Both the position numbers and the translations under genes were made by a program. Below the pieces are notes generated by a model, which saw only the letters and a list, made by a program, of their open reading frames with translations, made no database searches and had not been told where the DNA came from. Source: an uncultured Veillonella sp. (lineage in GTDB: Bacteria; Bacillota; Negativicutes; Veillonellales; Veillonellaceae). Taken from it: a stretch of 13,977 nucleotides of DNA. Position 1 is the stretch's first letter. Each line of letters begins with the position of its first letter. The stretch covers positions 1 to 13,977 of the forward strand of contig URPV01000028.1 of NCBI GenBank assembly GCA_900549805.1. Direction: 5' to 3'. This document shows positions 6,467-13,772 of the stretch, in pieces.

Positions 6467-7585
6467 TTGCGTAAACTTTTTGGATTCTTGATGGCAGTCA
6501 TGTGCCTGCTGCCTATCTTGACCTCTTCTGCTAACGCAGCAGAATTAGAAAACATTCGCTGGGTAACGCGTAATGATGCGCCTACGCCATACGTTCGTAT
6601 GGTTATGGATTTAACGAACCCAGTTAAGGCCAAAGCAGCCATTTCAAAAGATGGCAAAACGACTACTGTAACCTTGGAAAACACGCGAATTGGAAATGTA
6701 AACCGAACTATTTCTATGGACCAATCCATCGCTTCTAAAGCGCAGTTGGTTCAGCAAAATAGAAATACCAATGTGGTCATTTCCACACCAAAATCCATGG
6801 ACGTTAAGGATGTTAAGGTGTTCTCCCTTAAGAAGGATACAGTTAATAAAAAGCCTTACCGCATTGTAGTGGACCTACAAAAGAAGGGCGTTGGCCCTAA
6901 AACGACATACTATGGTAAGAACCATGGTAGCCAATCTAACGCTGGTCCTACACCAGTTACCTTGCCAACCAAGCCACAACCAATTGCTAAGCCATATGTA
7001 ACTAATGGCGGTTTGAAGGGTAAAACAATAGCTCTCGACCCAGGTCATGGCGGTTCTGATCCTGGTGCCATCGGCGTGAATGGCCAAAAAGAAAAGAATA
7101 TAACCTTGCCAATTGCTAAATATCTCAAGGCTGACCTTGAAAACATGGGGGCCAAGGTGGTTATGACTCGGACTACCGACGTAGACGTATACGGACCAAA
7201 TGCATCCGGTGTAGATGAATTACAGGCCCGTGTTAATGTGGCTAACAACAATGGTGCTGATGTCTTTGTATCCATCCACATTAACTCCTTTGATAATCAT
7301 TCTGTAGGCGGCATTGCAACCTACTATTATGCTAAGACAGGCTATGATGCTAAATTAGCTCAAAAGGTACAAGATCGTATTGCCTCGACACCTGGCTTTA
7401 ATGGGGACCGTGGTATCCAACCTGGTAATTTGTACGTATTGCGTCATTCCACCATGCCTGCAATCCTTGTAGAATTGGGCTTCATTTCTAATCCAAGTGA
7501 AGAAGCAAATCTGACACAATCCTCTACCCAACAAGATTTTGCACAACGTATTGCTAATGGTATCGCATCTTACTTCGGTGCCTAA
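6467..7585 (+). CDS. N-acetylmuramoyl-L-alanine amidase with AMIN domain (Amidase_3)
   Basis: The enzyme cleaves the bond between N-acetylmuramic acid and L-alanine of peptidoglycan, acting in the periplasm during daughter-cell separation or wall turnover. Seen in 372 residues: a cleavable signal peptide ending SANA at residue 24, an AMIN domain (about 25-138) that in related proteins binds wall or septal targets, a Pro/Thr-rich linker (about 140-180), and a zinc amidase domain (about 183-372). Zinc ligands are His194 (DPGHGG), Glu209 (QKEKN) and His261 (SIHIN); the catalytic Glu336 is in VELGFISN. The gene starts with TTG at 6467; AGGAG (6453-6457) lies nine bases upstream and no ATG or GTG fits the signal peptide. 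The AmiC-like layout is complete. It is followed after 21 bp by a GerMN lipoprotein gene. Confidence 0.93.
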   Translation: MRKLFGFLMAVMCLLPILTSSANAAELENIRWVTRNDAPTPYVRMVMDLTNPVKAKAAISKDGKTTTVTLENTRIGNVNRTISMDQSIASKAQLVQQNRNTNVVISTPKSMDVKDVKVFSLKKDTVNKKPYRIVVDLQKKGVGPKTTYYGKNHGSQSNAGPTPVTLPTKPQPIAKPYVTNGGLKGKTIALDPGHGGSDPGAIGVNGQKEKNITLPIAKYLKADLENMGAKVVMTRTTDVDVYGPNASGVDELQARVNVANNNGADVFVSIHINSFDNHSVGGIATYYYAKTGYDAKLAQKVQDRIASTPGFNGDRGIQPGNLYVLRHSTMPAILVELGFISNPSEEANLTQSSTQQDFAQRIANGIASYFGA

Positions 7586-7606
7586 TAGTATAGGGAGGAG
7601 CTTACT

Positions 7607-8173
7607 ATGAAGACTCGTAACCGTATAGCAGCGCTTCTCTTATTGGGTCTTATGTCTATGGCGGCCTTCGGCTGTGATTCCCAAACGGGAACTAATACCA
7701 GTCCTGCCAAGACTGAGGCTAGTACAAGCGCACAAAAAACTGCCGATAAGGAAGCTAAATCGGAAAGCGCATCCATCGCCATTTACATTCCTAAATCCGA
7801 TGCCTCTGGTGTCGTTCTTAAGACTGTAAAGGTGGATGCGGACCAAGCCCAAGATCCAGCGGCTTGGCTACAAACAGCTATGGCCCAAGATCAAGGCCAA
7901 GAGTATCCTATCTTTAAGAAGGATATGAAGGTTAACTCCGTTAAGGTTGACGGCTCCACAGCAACTGTGGACGTAAACAATGCCTTCGTCAATACTAAGC
8001 GAGGGGTCCTCACCATAGAACTTCAAATGGCAGTTATCGTTAATACACTTATAAAGAATGATGATTCTATCAAACAGGTTAAGTTTACCAATAATGGCAA
8101 GAAATTGTCCCTTATCGGTAACTACGACCTATCTGAACCATTGACTTTTATGAAATCTATGGTTAAGAAATAA
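7607..8173 (+). CDS. GerMN-domain lipoprotein
   Basis: 188 residues. Seen: a lipoprotein signal peptide with Cys23 in AAFGC, a Ser/Thr/Lys/Ala-rich spacer (24-55), and a GerMN-type domain (about 56-180) with IAIYIPKSDASG at its first strand, the segment VNSVKVDGSTATVDVNNAFV and the helix GVLTIELQMAVIVNTLIK. Family knowledge: GerM was defined in Bacillus sporulation and germination, but GerMN lipoproteins also occur in bacteria that do not sporulate and are thought to interact with the cell wall; no enzymatic activity is established. Its position right after the amidase, under the strong GGGAGGAG (7593-7600), suggests the two proteins act together on peptidoglycan. Whether this organism sporulates cannot be told from the window. 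Confidence 0.85.
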   Translation: MKTRNRIAALLLLGLMSMAAFGCDSQTGTNTSPAKTEASTSAQKTADKEAKSESASIAIYIPKSDASGVVLKTVKVDADQAQDPAAWLQTAMAQDQGQEYPIFKKDMKVNSVKVDGSTATVDVNNAFVNTKRGVLTIELQMAVIVNTLIKNDDSIKQVKFTNNGKKLSLIGNYDLSEPLTFMKSMVKK

Positions 8174-8196
8174 ATAGGCTAGCTAGTTCATAAGGT

Positions 8197-8239
8197 TAGG
8201 GCCTCCTGATTCACTCGGTTAGGGGGCTCTAGTTTTTTT
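8197..8239 (+). terminator. Intrinsic terminator after the GerMN gene
   Basis: AGGGCCTCCTGA (8198-8209) pairs with TTAGGGGGCTCT (8219-8230), with three G-U pairs, around a nine-base loop and is followed by seven T residues (8233-8239). It separates the amidase/GerMN unit from the thiL operon. Confidence 0.85.
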
Positions 8240-8259
8240 ATGTTTACAGACCCTATCCG

Positions 8260-8268
8260 TGCTATAAT
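8260..8268 (+). promoter_or_regulatory. Extended -10 promoter for the thiL-tsa operon
   Basis: TGC followed by a perfect TATAAT (8263-8268) forms an extended -10 element; TTTACA at 8243-8248 resembles a -35 but is only 14 bp away. It lies directly after the terminator and about 40 bp before thiL, making it the likely main promoter of the genes down to 13659. Confidence 0.6.
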
Positions 8269-8309
8269 TTATCTGTATGTAAGTCCTAGTAAGAGGAGGT
8301 GTAGGTCCC

Positions 8310-9338
8310 GTGAAATTAGGTCAGTTAGGAGAATTTAATTGGATTCAATCCATTGCTAAGGAAGGCCTTGTAAAAGCAGACCGCGTAGCGGTCGGGATAG
8401 GGGATGACTGCGCCGTCCTCAAGGAAGTCTTAGGTAAAGACCAATTGGTTTCCACCGATACCATGGTAGAAGGCGTCCATTTCTCCTGGGATTATATGAA
8501 AGGCTATGATGTAGGCTACCGCTTAGCAGCAGCTAACATTTCCGACATCGCTGCCATGGGTGGCAAGCCCCTCCATATGCTTATATCCTTAGCCACCAAT
8601 GGGGATGTTGATGTGGACCTTCTCAAGGATATCTATAAGGGATTCATGGCCTGTGCCTCTCGCTTTGATGTTAACCTAGTTGGGGGCGATACTGTGTCTA
8701 GCACGGGTCCTATGGTTTTGACTGTTACTATTCTGGGTGAGGTCGACCAAGGACAAGCTATTTTGCGGTCTGGCGCCCGTCCTCAAGACGTGGTCTTTGT
8801 AACAGGTGACCTTGGCTTAGCCCAAACTGGCCTTGAAGTCCTTCAGGAAAAACCTGAATTAGAAGATCAATACCCTATAGCCGTAGACCGTCACCGCCAG
8901 CCTAAGCCTATGGTCAAGTTGGGCCAAGCCTTCCAGAAGTTGGGATCCCATAGTCTCAATGACATTTCCGATGGACTCGCTTCAGAACTCAATGAGATTG
9001 CCAAAGCTTCTGGTTGTCATATCATGATCGATGAAAAACTCTTACCTATCAATGCTAATACGACCCGATGGTGCCAAATTTCCGGCAAAGATCCCTCGTC
9101 CTATGCTCTTTATGGGGGTGAGGATTTTCAATTGGTGGGGACAGCACCCCAAGCCGCTATGGGGGCCCTTCAAGAAATGATTGGAGTGACCTTGATAGGA
9201 ATCGTTAATAATAAGTCTGATAATCCACAGGTTTCCATGCGCAAGCTAGATGGATCTATGACTATCTTAGCTGCTAAGGGCTATGATCATTTTGTACATC
9301 TAGCATCAGATCAAGATAAAGATAAAGAGGAGGGGTAG
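8310..9338 (+). CDS. thiL: Thiamine-monophosphate kinase
   Basis: ThiL phosphorylates thiamine monophosphate with ATP to give thiamine diphosphate, the active cofactor, in the cytoplasm. It belongs to the PurM/SelD-like superfamily. Seen in 342 residues: GIGDDCAV (29-36), STDTMVEGVHF (48-58), NISDIAAMGG (76-85) and LVGGDT (123-128), which bind Mg-ATP and substrate, then NDISDG (217-222) and YGGEDFQL (268-275). Length and motif order are normal. The start is GTG at 8310; AGGAGG (8294-8299) is about ten bases away, a little long, but no nearer in-frame start fits. The stop is three bases before tsaE, whose ribosome-binding site lies in the thiL 3' end, so thiL leads the t6A operon. Confidence 0.95.
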   Translation: MKLGQLGEFNWIQSIAKEGLVKADRVAVGIGDDCAVLKEVLGKDQLVSTDTMVEGVHFSWDYMKGYDVGYRLAAANISDIAAMGGKPLHMLISLATNGDVDVDLLKDIYKGFMACASRFDVNLVGGDTVSSTGPMVLTVTILGEVDQGQAILRSGARPQDVVFVTGDLGLAQTGLEVLQEKPELEDQYPIAVDRHRQPKPMVKLGQAFQKLGSHSLNDISDGLASELNEIAKASGCHIMIDEKLLPINANTTRWCQISGKDPSSYALYGGEDFQLVGTAPQAAMGALQEMIGVTLIGIVNNKSDNPQVSMRKLDGSMTILAAKGYDHFVHLASDQDKDKEEG

Positions 9339-9341
9339 AGG

Positions 9342-9830
9342 ATGGTCGTTCACGTTACCTATAGAACTGAATCAGTAGAAGATACCCAGAATTTAGGACG
9401 GCACATAGGGGCCTTTATGGCTGCCTCCCAAGACCCTATCTGTTTGGCTCTGGTAGGCGATATGGGGGCCGGTAAAACCCACCTATCTCAGGGAATCGGC
9501 GTTGGGTTCGGAGTGTTGGAAGAGATGACATCACCAACCTTCGCTCTCATGAATACTTACTCGGTAGGTCGTAAAACTCTTTACCACTTTGACCTCTACC
9601 GTTTGGAAAATCCGGAAGAACTGGATACTATAGGCTTTTATGAATATACGGAAGAGCAGATGGCTCTTGTAGAGTGGGCCGATAAGTTTCCGGAAGAGAT
9701 GCCAGAGGAAACCATCTGGATTTATATTGATAAGCATGATGATAGGACTCGCACCTTCCGTATCGAGTCCTCTAGCTTATCACAGGATGAATTAGTTGCC
9801 ATAGGAGGTTCTTATGTGGTTGGGGATTGA
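9342..9830 (+). CDS. tsaE: tRNA N6-threonylcarbamoyladenosine biosynthesis ATPase TsaE
   Basis: TsaE (YjeE) is a P-loop ATPase that binds the TsaB-TsaD complex and is needed for its turnover in making t6A at position 37 of tRNAs reading ANN codons. Seen in 162 residues: Walker A GDMGAGKT (39-46), the TSPTF motif (63-67), YHFDLYRL (81-88) and VEWADKFPE (110-118). Length is typical. The ATG at 9342 lies within reach of AGGAGGGG in the end of thiL. The last 17 bases overlap the start of tsaB, so the two are translationally coupled and probably made in a fixed ratio. Confidence 0.95.
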   Translation: MVVHVTYRTESVEDTQNLGRHIGAFMAASQDPICLALVGDMGAGKTHLSQGIGVGFGVLEEMTSPTFALMNTYSVGRKTLYHFDLYRLENPEELDTIGFYEYTEEQMALVEWADKFPEEMPEETIWIYIDKHDDRTRTFRIESSSLSQDELVAIGGSYVVGD

Positions 9831-10584
9831 AACATCTAGCCTAGTATCTAGTCTAGCCCTCTTAGAAGGAGATACCCTCTTGGGAGAACTCACCATGCAG
9901 GCGGGCTTGACCCATTCGGAACAACTAGTTCCTCATATAGAGCTCCTCTTAGACCAGGCTCAAGTTGATACATCCGATTTGACAGGCATTGTGGTTGCCA
10001 TAGGGCCTGGCTCCTTCACAGGCTTACGAATCGGCATGGGAACAGCTAAGGCCATGGCCTATGCCTTACAAATTCCCCTCTATGGGGCTATGACCATGGA
10101 TGGCATGGCCTATAATGTGCCTTATACAGATCGCCTCATTTCGGTCCTTATCGATGCCCAAAAGAAGAATGTCTATGAAGCTCGTTATCGCTGGAAAGGG
10201 AACCAGTTGGTTCGCATCCAGGATCCTATGGTTAAAGCTGCAGCAGATTTAGTGCAAGAATTAGAGGACCAAGGACAAGCCACTATCTTCTTAGGCGACG
10301 GCATCAAGCGGGTGGAAAAGCTAGTGGCTGATAGGGCTAGTGTCTCAGAGGACGTCCCTCTCTTTACGATAGCGCCACCGACGGTTGCCATCCCTCGTGC
10401 AGGAGCCATGTTATTGGCCGCGCGAGACCTTAATGGAGGCCTCAATCCATCGGATCCTATGACTATGATTCCTTACTATATTCGTCGGTCTGAGGCAGAA
10501 GTTATGTGGGAAGATAAGCACAAGGATGATCCGGAGGCCCTCGCACAGAACCCACAAGTCACTGTGGTTGAAACGGTTAAGTAA
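9814..10584 (+). CDS. tsaB: tRNA N6-threonylcarbamoyladenosine biosynthesis protein TsaB
   Basis: TsaB (YeaZ) is the ASKHA-fold partner of TsaD and holds the t6A complex together. Seen in 256 residues: the opening WLGIETSSL, HSEQLVPHIELLL, and the signature AIGPGSFTGLRIG (about 62-74), followed by AKAMAYALQIPLYG. The C-terminal third, which ends with acidic and basic residues, is less conserved, as usual in Firmicutes. AGGAGG (9803-9808) is five bases before the ATG at 9814, and the gene overlaps tsaE by 17 bp. A 137-bp gap containing degenerate tandem repeats separates it from rimI. Confidence 0.95.
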   Translation: MWLGIETSSLVSSLALLEGDTLLGELTMQAGLTHSEQLVPHIELLLDQAQVDTSDLTGIVVAIGPGSFTGLRIGMGTAKAMAYALQIPLYGAMTMDGMAYNVPYTDRLISVLIDAQKKNVYEARYRWKGNQLVRIQDPMVKAAADLVQELEDQGQATIFLGDGIKRVEKLVADRASVSEDVPLFTIAPPTVAIPRAGAMLLAARDLNGGLNPSDPMTMIPYYIRRSEAEVMWEDKHKDDPEALAQNPQVTVVETVK

Positions 10585-10596
10585 AGATGCTTGAAT

Positions 10597-10679
10597 AAAA
10601 GTAATCTTCCAAAAGCAATCTACGAAGAGCAATTACCCAAAGTAATCAATCCAAAGTAATGGACCAAAAGAGATTGGTT
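10597..10679. repeat. Degenerate tandem repeat of about 14 bp, six units
   Basis: Between tsaB and rimI the sequence falls into consecutive units starting at 10597, 10611, 10625, 10639, 10653 and 10666, of 14, 14, 14, 14, 13 and 14 bases. The shared core is AAAGYAATC followed by a C-rich end; for example AAAAGTAATCTTCC, AAAAGCAATCTACG and AAAGTAATCAATCC. The last unit is the most diverged. The period is not a multiple of three and no frame continues through it, so it is not coding. It is the largest non-coding gap inside the thiL-tsaD unit; no terminator or clear promoter is visible in it. Confidence 0.6.
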
Positions 10680-10721
10680 AGAAGCATTTAAATAGAACGG
10701 CTTGTGAAATAGGAGGTCATC

Positions 10722-11174
10722 ATGATTACCAACATATCCTATCGAAGGGCAACGATGAATGACCTGAATGCCTTAGTGGGGCTTGAGTTGGCCTGCTTTT
10801 CTACCCCTTGGTCAGAAGCCTCTCTACGAGAAGACCTGCAAGACCCAGACCACAAGTTCTATTATGTGGCACAAACTACTTCGGGGGCGGTAGTGGCCTA
10901 TATGGGCTTAGCTCGCGTCTTGGATGAGGGTCAAGTCTCTAATATCGCCGTTTTTCCTACCTGGCAGGGCCAGGGCATTGGTGAAGGACTTCTGTCTTAT
11001 GTCATAGAGGATCTTAGAGGCTCTACTGTATCCGTGATCTACTTAGAAGTTCGCCAATCTAATGAAAAAGCTATCAAGCTTTATAAAAAACTGGGTTTCA
11101 CCATTGATGGGGCCCGCAAGGATTTTTATAGCCATCCTAAGGAGGATGCCTATTTATTGTCATATAGATTTTAG
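10722..11174 (+). CDS. rimI: Ribosomal protein bS18 alanine N-acetyltransferase (GNAT family)
   Basis: RimI acetylates the N-terminal alanine of ribosomal protein S18 using acetyl-CoA. Seen in 150 residues: the N-terminal helix with LVGLELACFSTPWS, the acetyl-CoA pyrophosphate loop QGQGIG (82-87), the strand YLEVRQSN with Glu109 and Asn114, and the closing ALYKKLGF-type motif IKLYKKLGF. AGGAGG (10711-10716) is five bases from the ATG. Location between tsaB and tsaD is the usual one for this acetyltransferase and is the best reason to prefer RimI over other GNAT enzymes; the substrate itself is not proven by sequence. Confidence 0.92.
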   Translation: MITNISYRRATMNDLNALVGLELACFSTPWSEASLREDLQDPDHKFYYVAQTTSGAVVAYMGLARVLDEGQVSNIAVFPTWQGQGIGEGLLSYVIEDLRGSTVSVIYLEVRQSNEKAIKLYKKLGFTIDGARKDFYSHPKEDAYLLSYRF

Positions 11175-11182
11175 GAGGAAGC

Positions 11183-12211
11183 ATGTCTGTCTTAACCCTG
11201 GCCATAGAATCTAGCTGCGACGAAACATCCGCAGCGGTCTTGCGAGATGGGCGGACCGTCGTGTCCAATGTCATCTCAAGCCAAGTACCCATCCACCGTA
11301 AATTTGGGGGTGTCGTGCCAGAAGTGGCTTCCCGTCATCATATAGAACAAATTCTTCCGGTTATTGATCAGGCCTTAGAGGATGCTCATGTGACCCTAGG
11401 GGATATCGATCATATCGCCGTTACCTATGGGCCTGGTTTAGTAGGCGCTCTTTTAGTAGGGGTGGCTGCCGCAAAAGGGCTCTCCTTTGCCACAGGGATT
11501 CCTTTAGTGGGTGTTCATCATATGGAAGGCCACATTTTTGCAAATTTTTTGGCTCACCCTGAACTGAAACCGCCTTTCATGAGCTTGGTTGTATCTGGTG
11601 GTCATACCATGATTGTCCTGGTGAAAGACTATGAAAGCTTTGAAATCCTTGGGCAAACTCGGGATGATGCAGCGGGTGAGGCTTTTGATAAAATCGCCCG
11701 CGTCATGGGGTATCCATATCCAGGGGGACCTCATATTGACCGCCTAGCTAAGGAAGGAAATCCTCATGCCATGGACTTTCCTAAGGCTTTGAATGAAAGT
11801 GGTAACTATGACTTTTCCTTCTCAGGCCTTAAGTCAGCTGTTCTCAATTATCTCAACGAGGCCAAGATGAAAGGGTTAACAGTCAATGATGCTGATTTAG
11901 CCGCCTCCTTCCAACGAGCTGTGGTAGAGGTTTTGGTAGATAAAACTCGCCAGGCTGCAAGGGAATATGGGCAGGATGTAATTACCATAGCTGGTGGGGT
12001 GTCGGCTAATTCTGGCCTGCAAGAGGCTATGGCTCAGATGTGCAAAGAAGAAGGCTTCACCTATTATGGGCCAGATAAGATTTTATCCACTGATAATGCT
12101 GCTATGATTGGCTGCCGTGGCTACTATATGGCTAAGGCTAGTAAATTCTCAGGCCTTCGTCTGAATGCTAAACCAAGCCTCCCTATTGGGACTGATATGT
12201 GGAAGGGGTAA
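11183..12211 (+). CDS. tsaD: tRNA N6-adenosine threonylcarbamoyltransferase TsaD
   Basis: TsaD (Gcp/YgjD, Kae1 family) transfers the threonylcarbamoyl group from threonylcarbamoyl-AMP to A37 of tRNA. Seen in 342 residues: ESSCDETS (9-16), FGGVVPEVASRHH, YGPGLVGAL (82-90), the metal ligands His113 and His117 in HMEGH, SGGHT (138-142), the DDAAGEAFDK loop (161-170), GGVSAN and Asp304 in STDNAAMIG, the third expected metal ligand. Everything needed for activity is present. AGGAGG (11173-11178) overlaps the rimI stop, four bases before the ATG. The gene completes a tsaE-tsaB-rimI-tsaD set; the fourth t6A protein, TsaC/Sua5, which makes the activated intermediate, must be encoded elsewhere. Confidence 0.97.
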   Translation: MSVLTLAIESSCDETSAAVLRDGRTVVSNVISSQVPIHRKFGGVVPEVASRHHIEQILPVIDQALEDAHVTLGDIDHIAVTYGPGLVGALLVGVAAAKGLSFATGIPLVGVHHMEGHIFANFLAHPELKPPFMSLVVSGGHTMIVLVKDYESFEILGQTRDDAAGEAFDKIARVMGYPYPGGPHIDRLAKEGNPHAMDFPKALNESGNYDFSFSGLKSAVLNYLNEAKMKGLTVNDADLAASFQRAVVEVLVDKTRQAAREYGQDVITIAGGVSANSGLQEAMAQMCKEEGFTYYGPDKILSTDNAAMIGCRGYYMAKASKFSGLRLNAKPSLPIGTDMWKG

Positions 12212-12249
12212 GCATGGTTCAGGCACAAGGAAAAGAGGGAGGATTTAGG

Positions 12250-13659
12250 ATGGTTACCAATAAGCGGGATCAAGAAGTAGATACCCTCTTAGAACAAACA
12301 GACCTAAGTCGTCCTCAAATTAATCTTCTATTGACTATGTCGGACTTCCTGGTCTTTGCAGAGTCCGTATCCCAACAGGAAATCCATATCTTTGTGCAGG
12401 CAGAGAATGGATTTTTGGCCATCAAAGATGGCCGTAAGGGACGGCGGATTGAAGCGTGGCCGGCTTCGACTATGTCCTTGTGGGAGGACCTTTTTATAGC
12501 AGGGCAGGTCTTAGCAGATATAACCACCTATTACGACAAGGATGAGTACATGATTGTCTATCCCATTGTGGATAATGGCGGCAAGATTATAGGGGGCCTA
12601 TCCTTTACCAACCCTCGAATCGATAGTCAATCCTACAAGGGGCGAATCGAACGCAATCGGATTTTAACAGAATCCATTTACCAGCTCATCATGGTCGCCC
12701 AAGATAGTGGGCAAGATGTATATCAACCTATTTCCTATCAGGATGGCGTTATTATCTTTGATGATACAGGCCTTATCCTCTACGCCAATGAGGCCTCCAA
12801 CCGACTGGTTAACCTTTTGGGTTTTGACCGTCGTCTCGTGGGATCATCCATCTATGGGTCGACGCTTAAGCTATCCTTTTTAAAAGCTTTGATCGATAAC
12901 CATAAGGCTGATATATGCCAGGAAATCTACCAGGATATGATTATCCGCCAAACGGTCATTCCTCTTTCCTATAGCCGTGGTCAGGGGCGTAACTTCCTCT
13001 TCCTCAAGGACTTGACCGTAGAGGCCAAGGTTCAACAGGACCTCTTGGTTAAGAATTCCGTCATCAAGGAAATCCACCATCGAGTTAAGAACAATCTGCA
13101 AACTGTAGCAGGTCTTCTACGTATGGAGGCTCGGCGGTCTGATCTTCCGGAAGTGCGTAAGGCCTTGCAGGAATCCATATCCCGTATCGAGTCTATGGCC
13201 TTGGTTCACGATATCGTATCTCACTACGATGAAGATTATATCTCTATTCGTTCTATCTTTGATGAACTGGGTCGTCTTTTGCGGTCTAGCCTTATGAATC
13301 AGCAAGAAAAAGTGGAGTTGCTTTATCAGGGAGATGAAGAGGTTATCTCCTCCCATAAGGCGGGTTATGTATCTCTCATTATCAATGAGCTCATCACCAA
13401 CAGCCTAGAACATGGTTTTAGGGATAACCAAGAGGAGGCTCTTATCAGCCTTACTGTGGAAGATAGGTCTGACCAAATCCTCCTAGATTATAGGGATACA
13501 GGTAGGGGATTTCCTCAGGACTTTGATCTAGGCAAATCAAAACGTCTAGGCCTACAAATTATTTCCAACCTAGTTACCCACGAGCTCAAGGGGGCCTTGG
13601 ACTTGTCCAACAATCTACAAGGAGGAGTTCGTATTCAAATTACCATGGGTAAGGATTAG
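12250..13659 (+). CDS. Cytoplasmic sensor histidine kinase, PdtaS/EutW-like (HisKA_2 + HATPase)
   Basis: A soluble kinase of 469 residues with no transmembrane helix. Seen: an N-terminal region (about 13-148) resembling the GAF-like sensor of PdtaS, a PAS-like region with DGVIIFDDTGLILYANEA (about 165-182), the HisKA_2 phosphoacceptor box IKEIHHRVKNNLQTVAGLL with histidines at 276-277, and an ATPase domain with the N box NELITNSLEHGF (379-390), DTGRGFP (416-422) and RLGLQII. This H-box is the hallmark of kinases that pair with ANTAR-domain RNA-binding regulators, and the start of such a regulator follows at 13773. The signal sensed is unknown. Start choice: GTG 12199 and ATG 12214 are also in frame, but GGGAGG (12237-12242) is best placed for ATG 12250 and the alignment to PdtaS begins there. 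It follows tsaD by 38 bp and is probably co-transcribed. Confidence 0.9.
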   Translation: MVTNKRDQEVDTLLEQTDLSRPQINLLLTMSDFLVFAESVSQQEIHIFVQAENGFLAIKDGRKGRRIEAWPASTMSLWEDLFIAGQVLADITTYYDKDEYMIVYPIVDNGGKIIGGLSFTNPRIDSQSYKGRIERNRILTESIYQLIMVAQDSGQDVYQPISYQDGVIIFDDTGLILYANEASNRLVNLLGFDRRLVGSSIYGSTLKLSFLKALIDNHKADICQEIYQDMIIRQTVIPLSYSRGQGRNFLFLKDLTVEAKVQQDLLVKNSVIKEIHHRVKNNLQTVAGLLRMEARRSDLPEVRKALQESISRIESMALVHDIVSHYDEDYISIRSIFDELGRLLRSSLMNQQEKVELLYQGDEEVISSHKAGYVSLIINELITNSLEHGFRDNQEEALISLTVEDRSDQILLDYRDTGRGFPQDFDLGKSKRLGLQIISNLVTHELKGALDLSNNLQGGVRIQITMGKD

Positions 13660-13772
13660 TATCGGCTTTTTTTGTAACTTGATTCTTTCTTGGTCCTTTG
13701 ATGAATAGTTTTTTATGTTTTTCTGTATAGCACTTATATACACGTTGGCTTTGCTGAGCTAAAGGAGGACCT

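Noticed and set aside
10597..10679. Short CRISPR-like array
   Set aside because: The units are contiguous, degenerate and only about 14 bp with no unique spacers, and no cas gene is present.
13640..13675. Terminator after the histidine kinase (T-run at 13667-13673)
   Set aside because: The T-run is real, but only a weak five-pair stem (TTACC/GGTAA) lies upstream and it is not adjacent, so termination is not supported.
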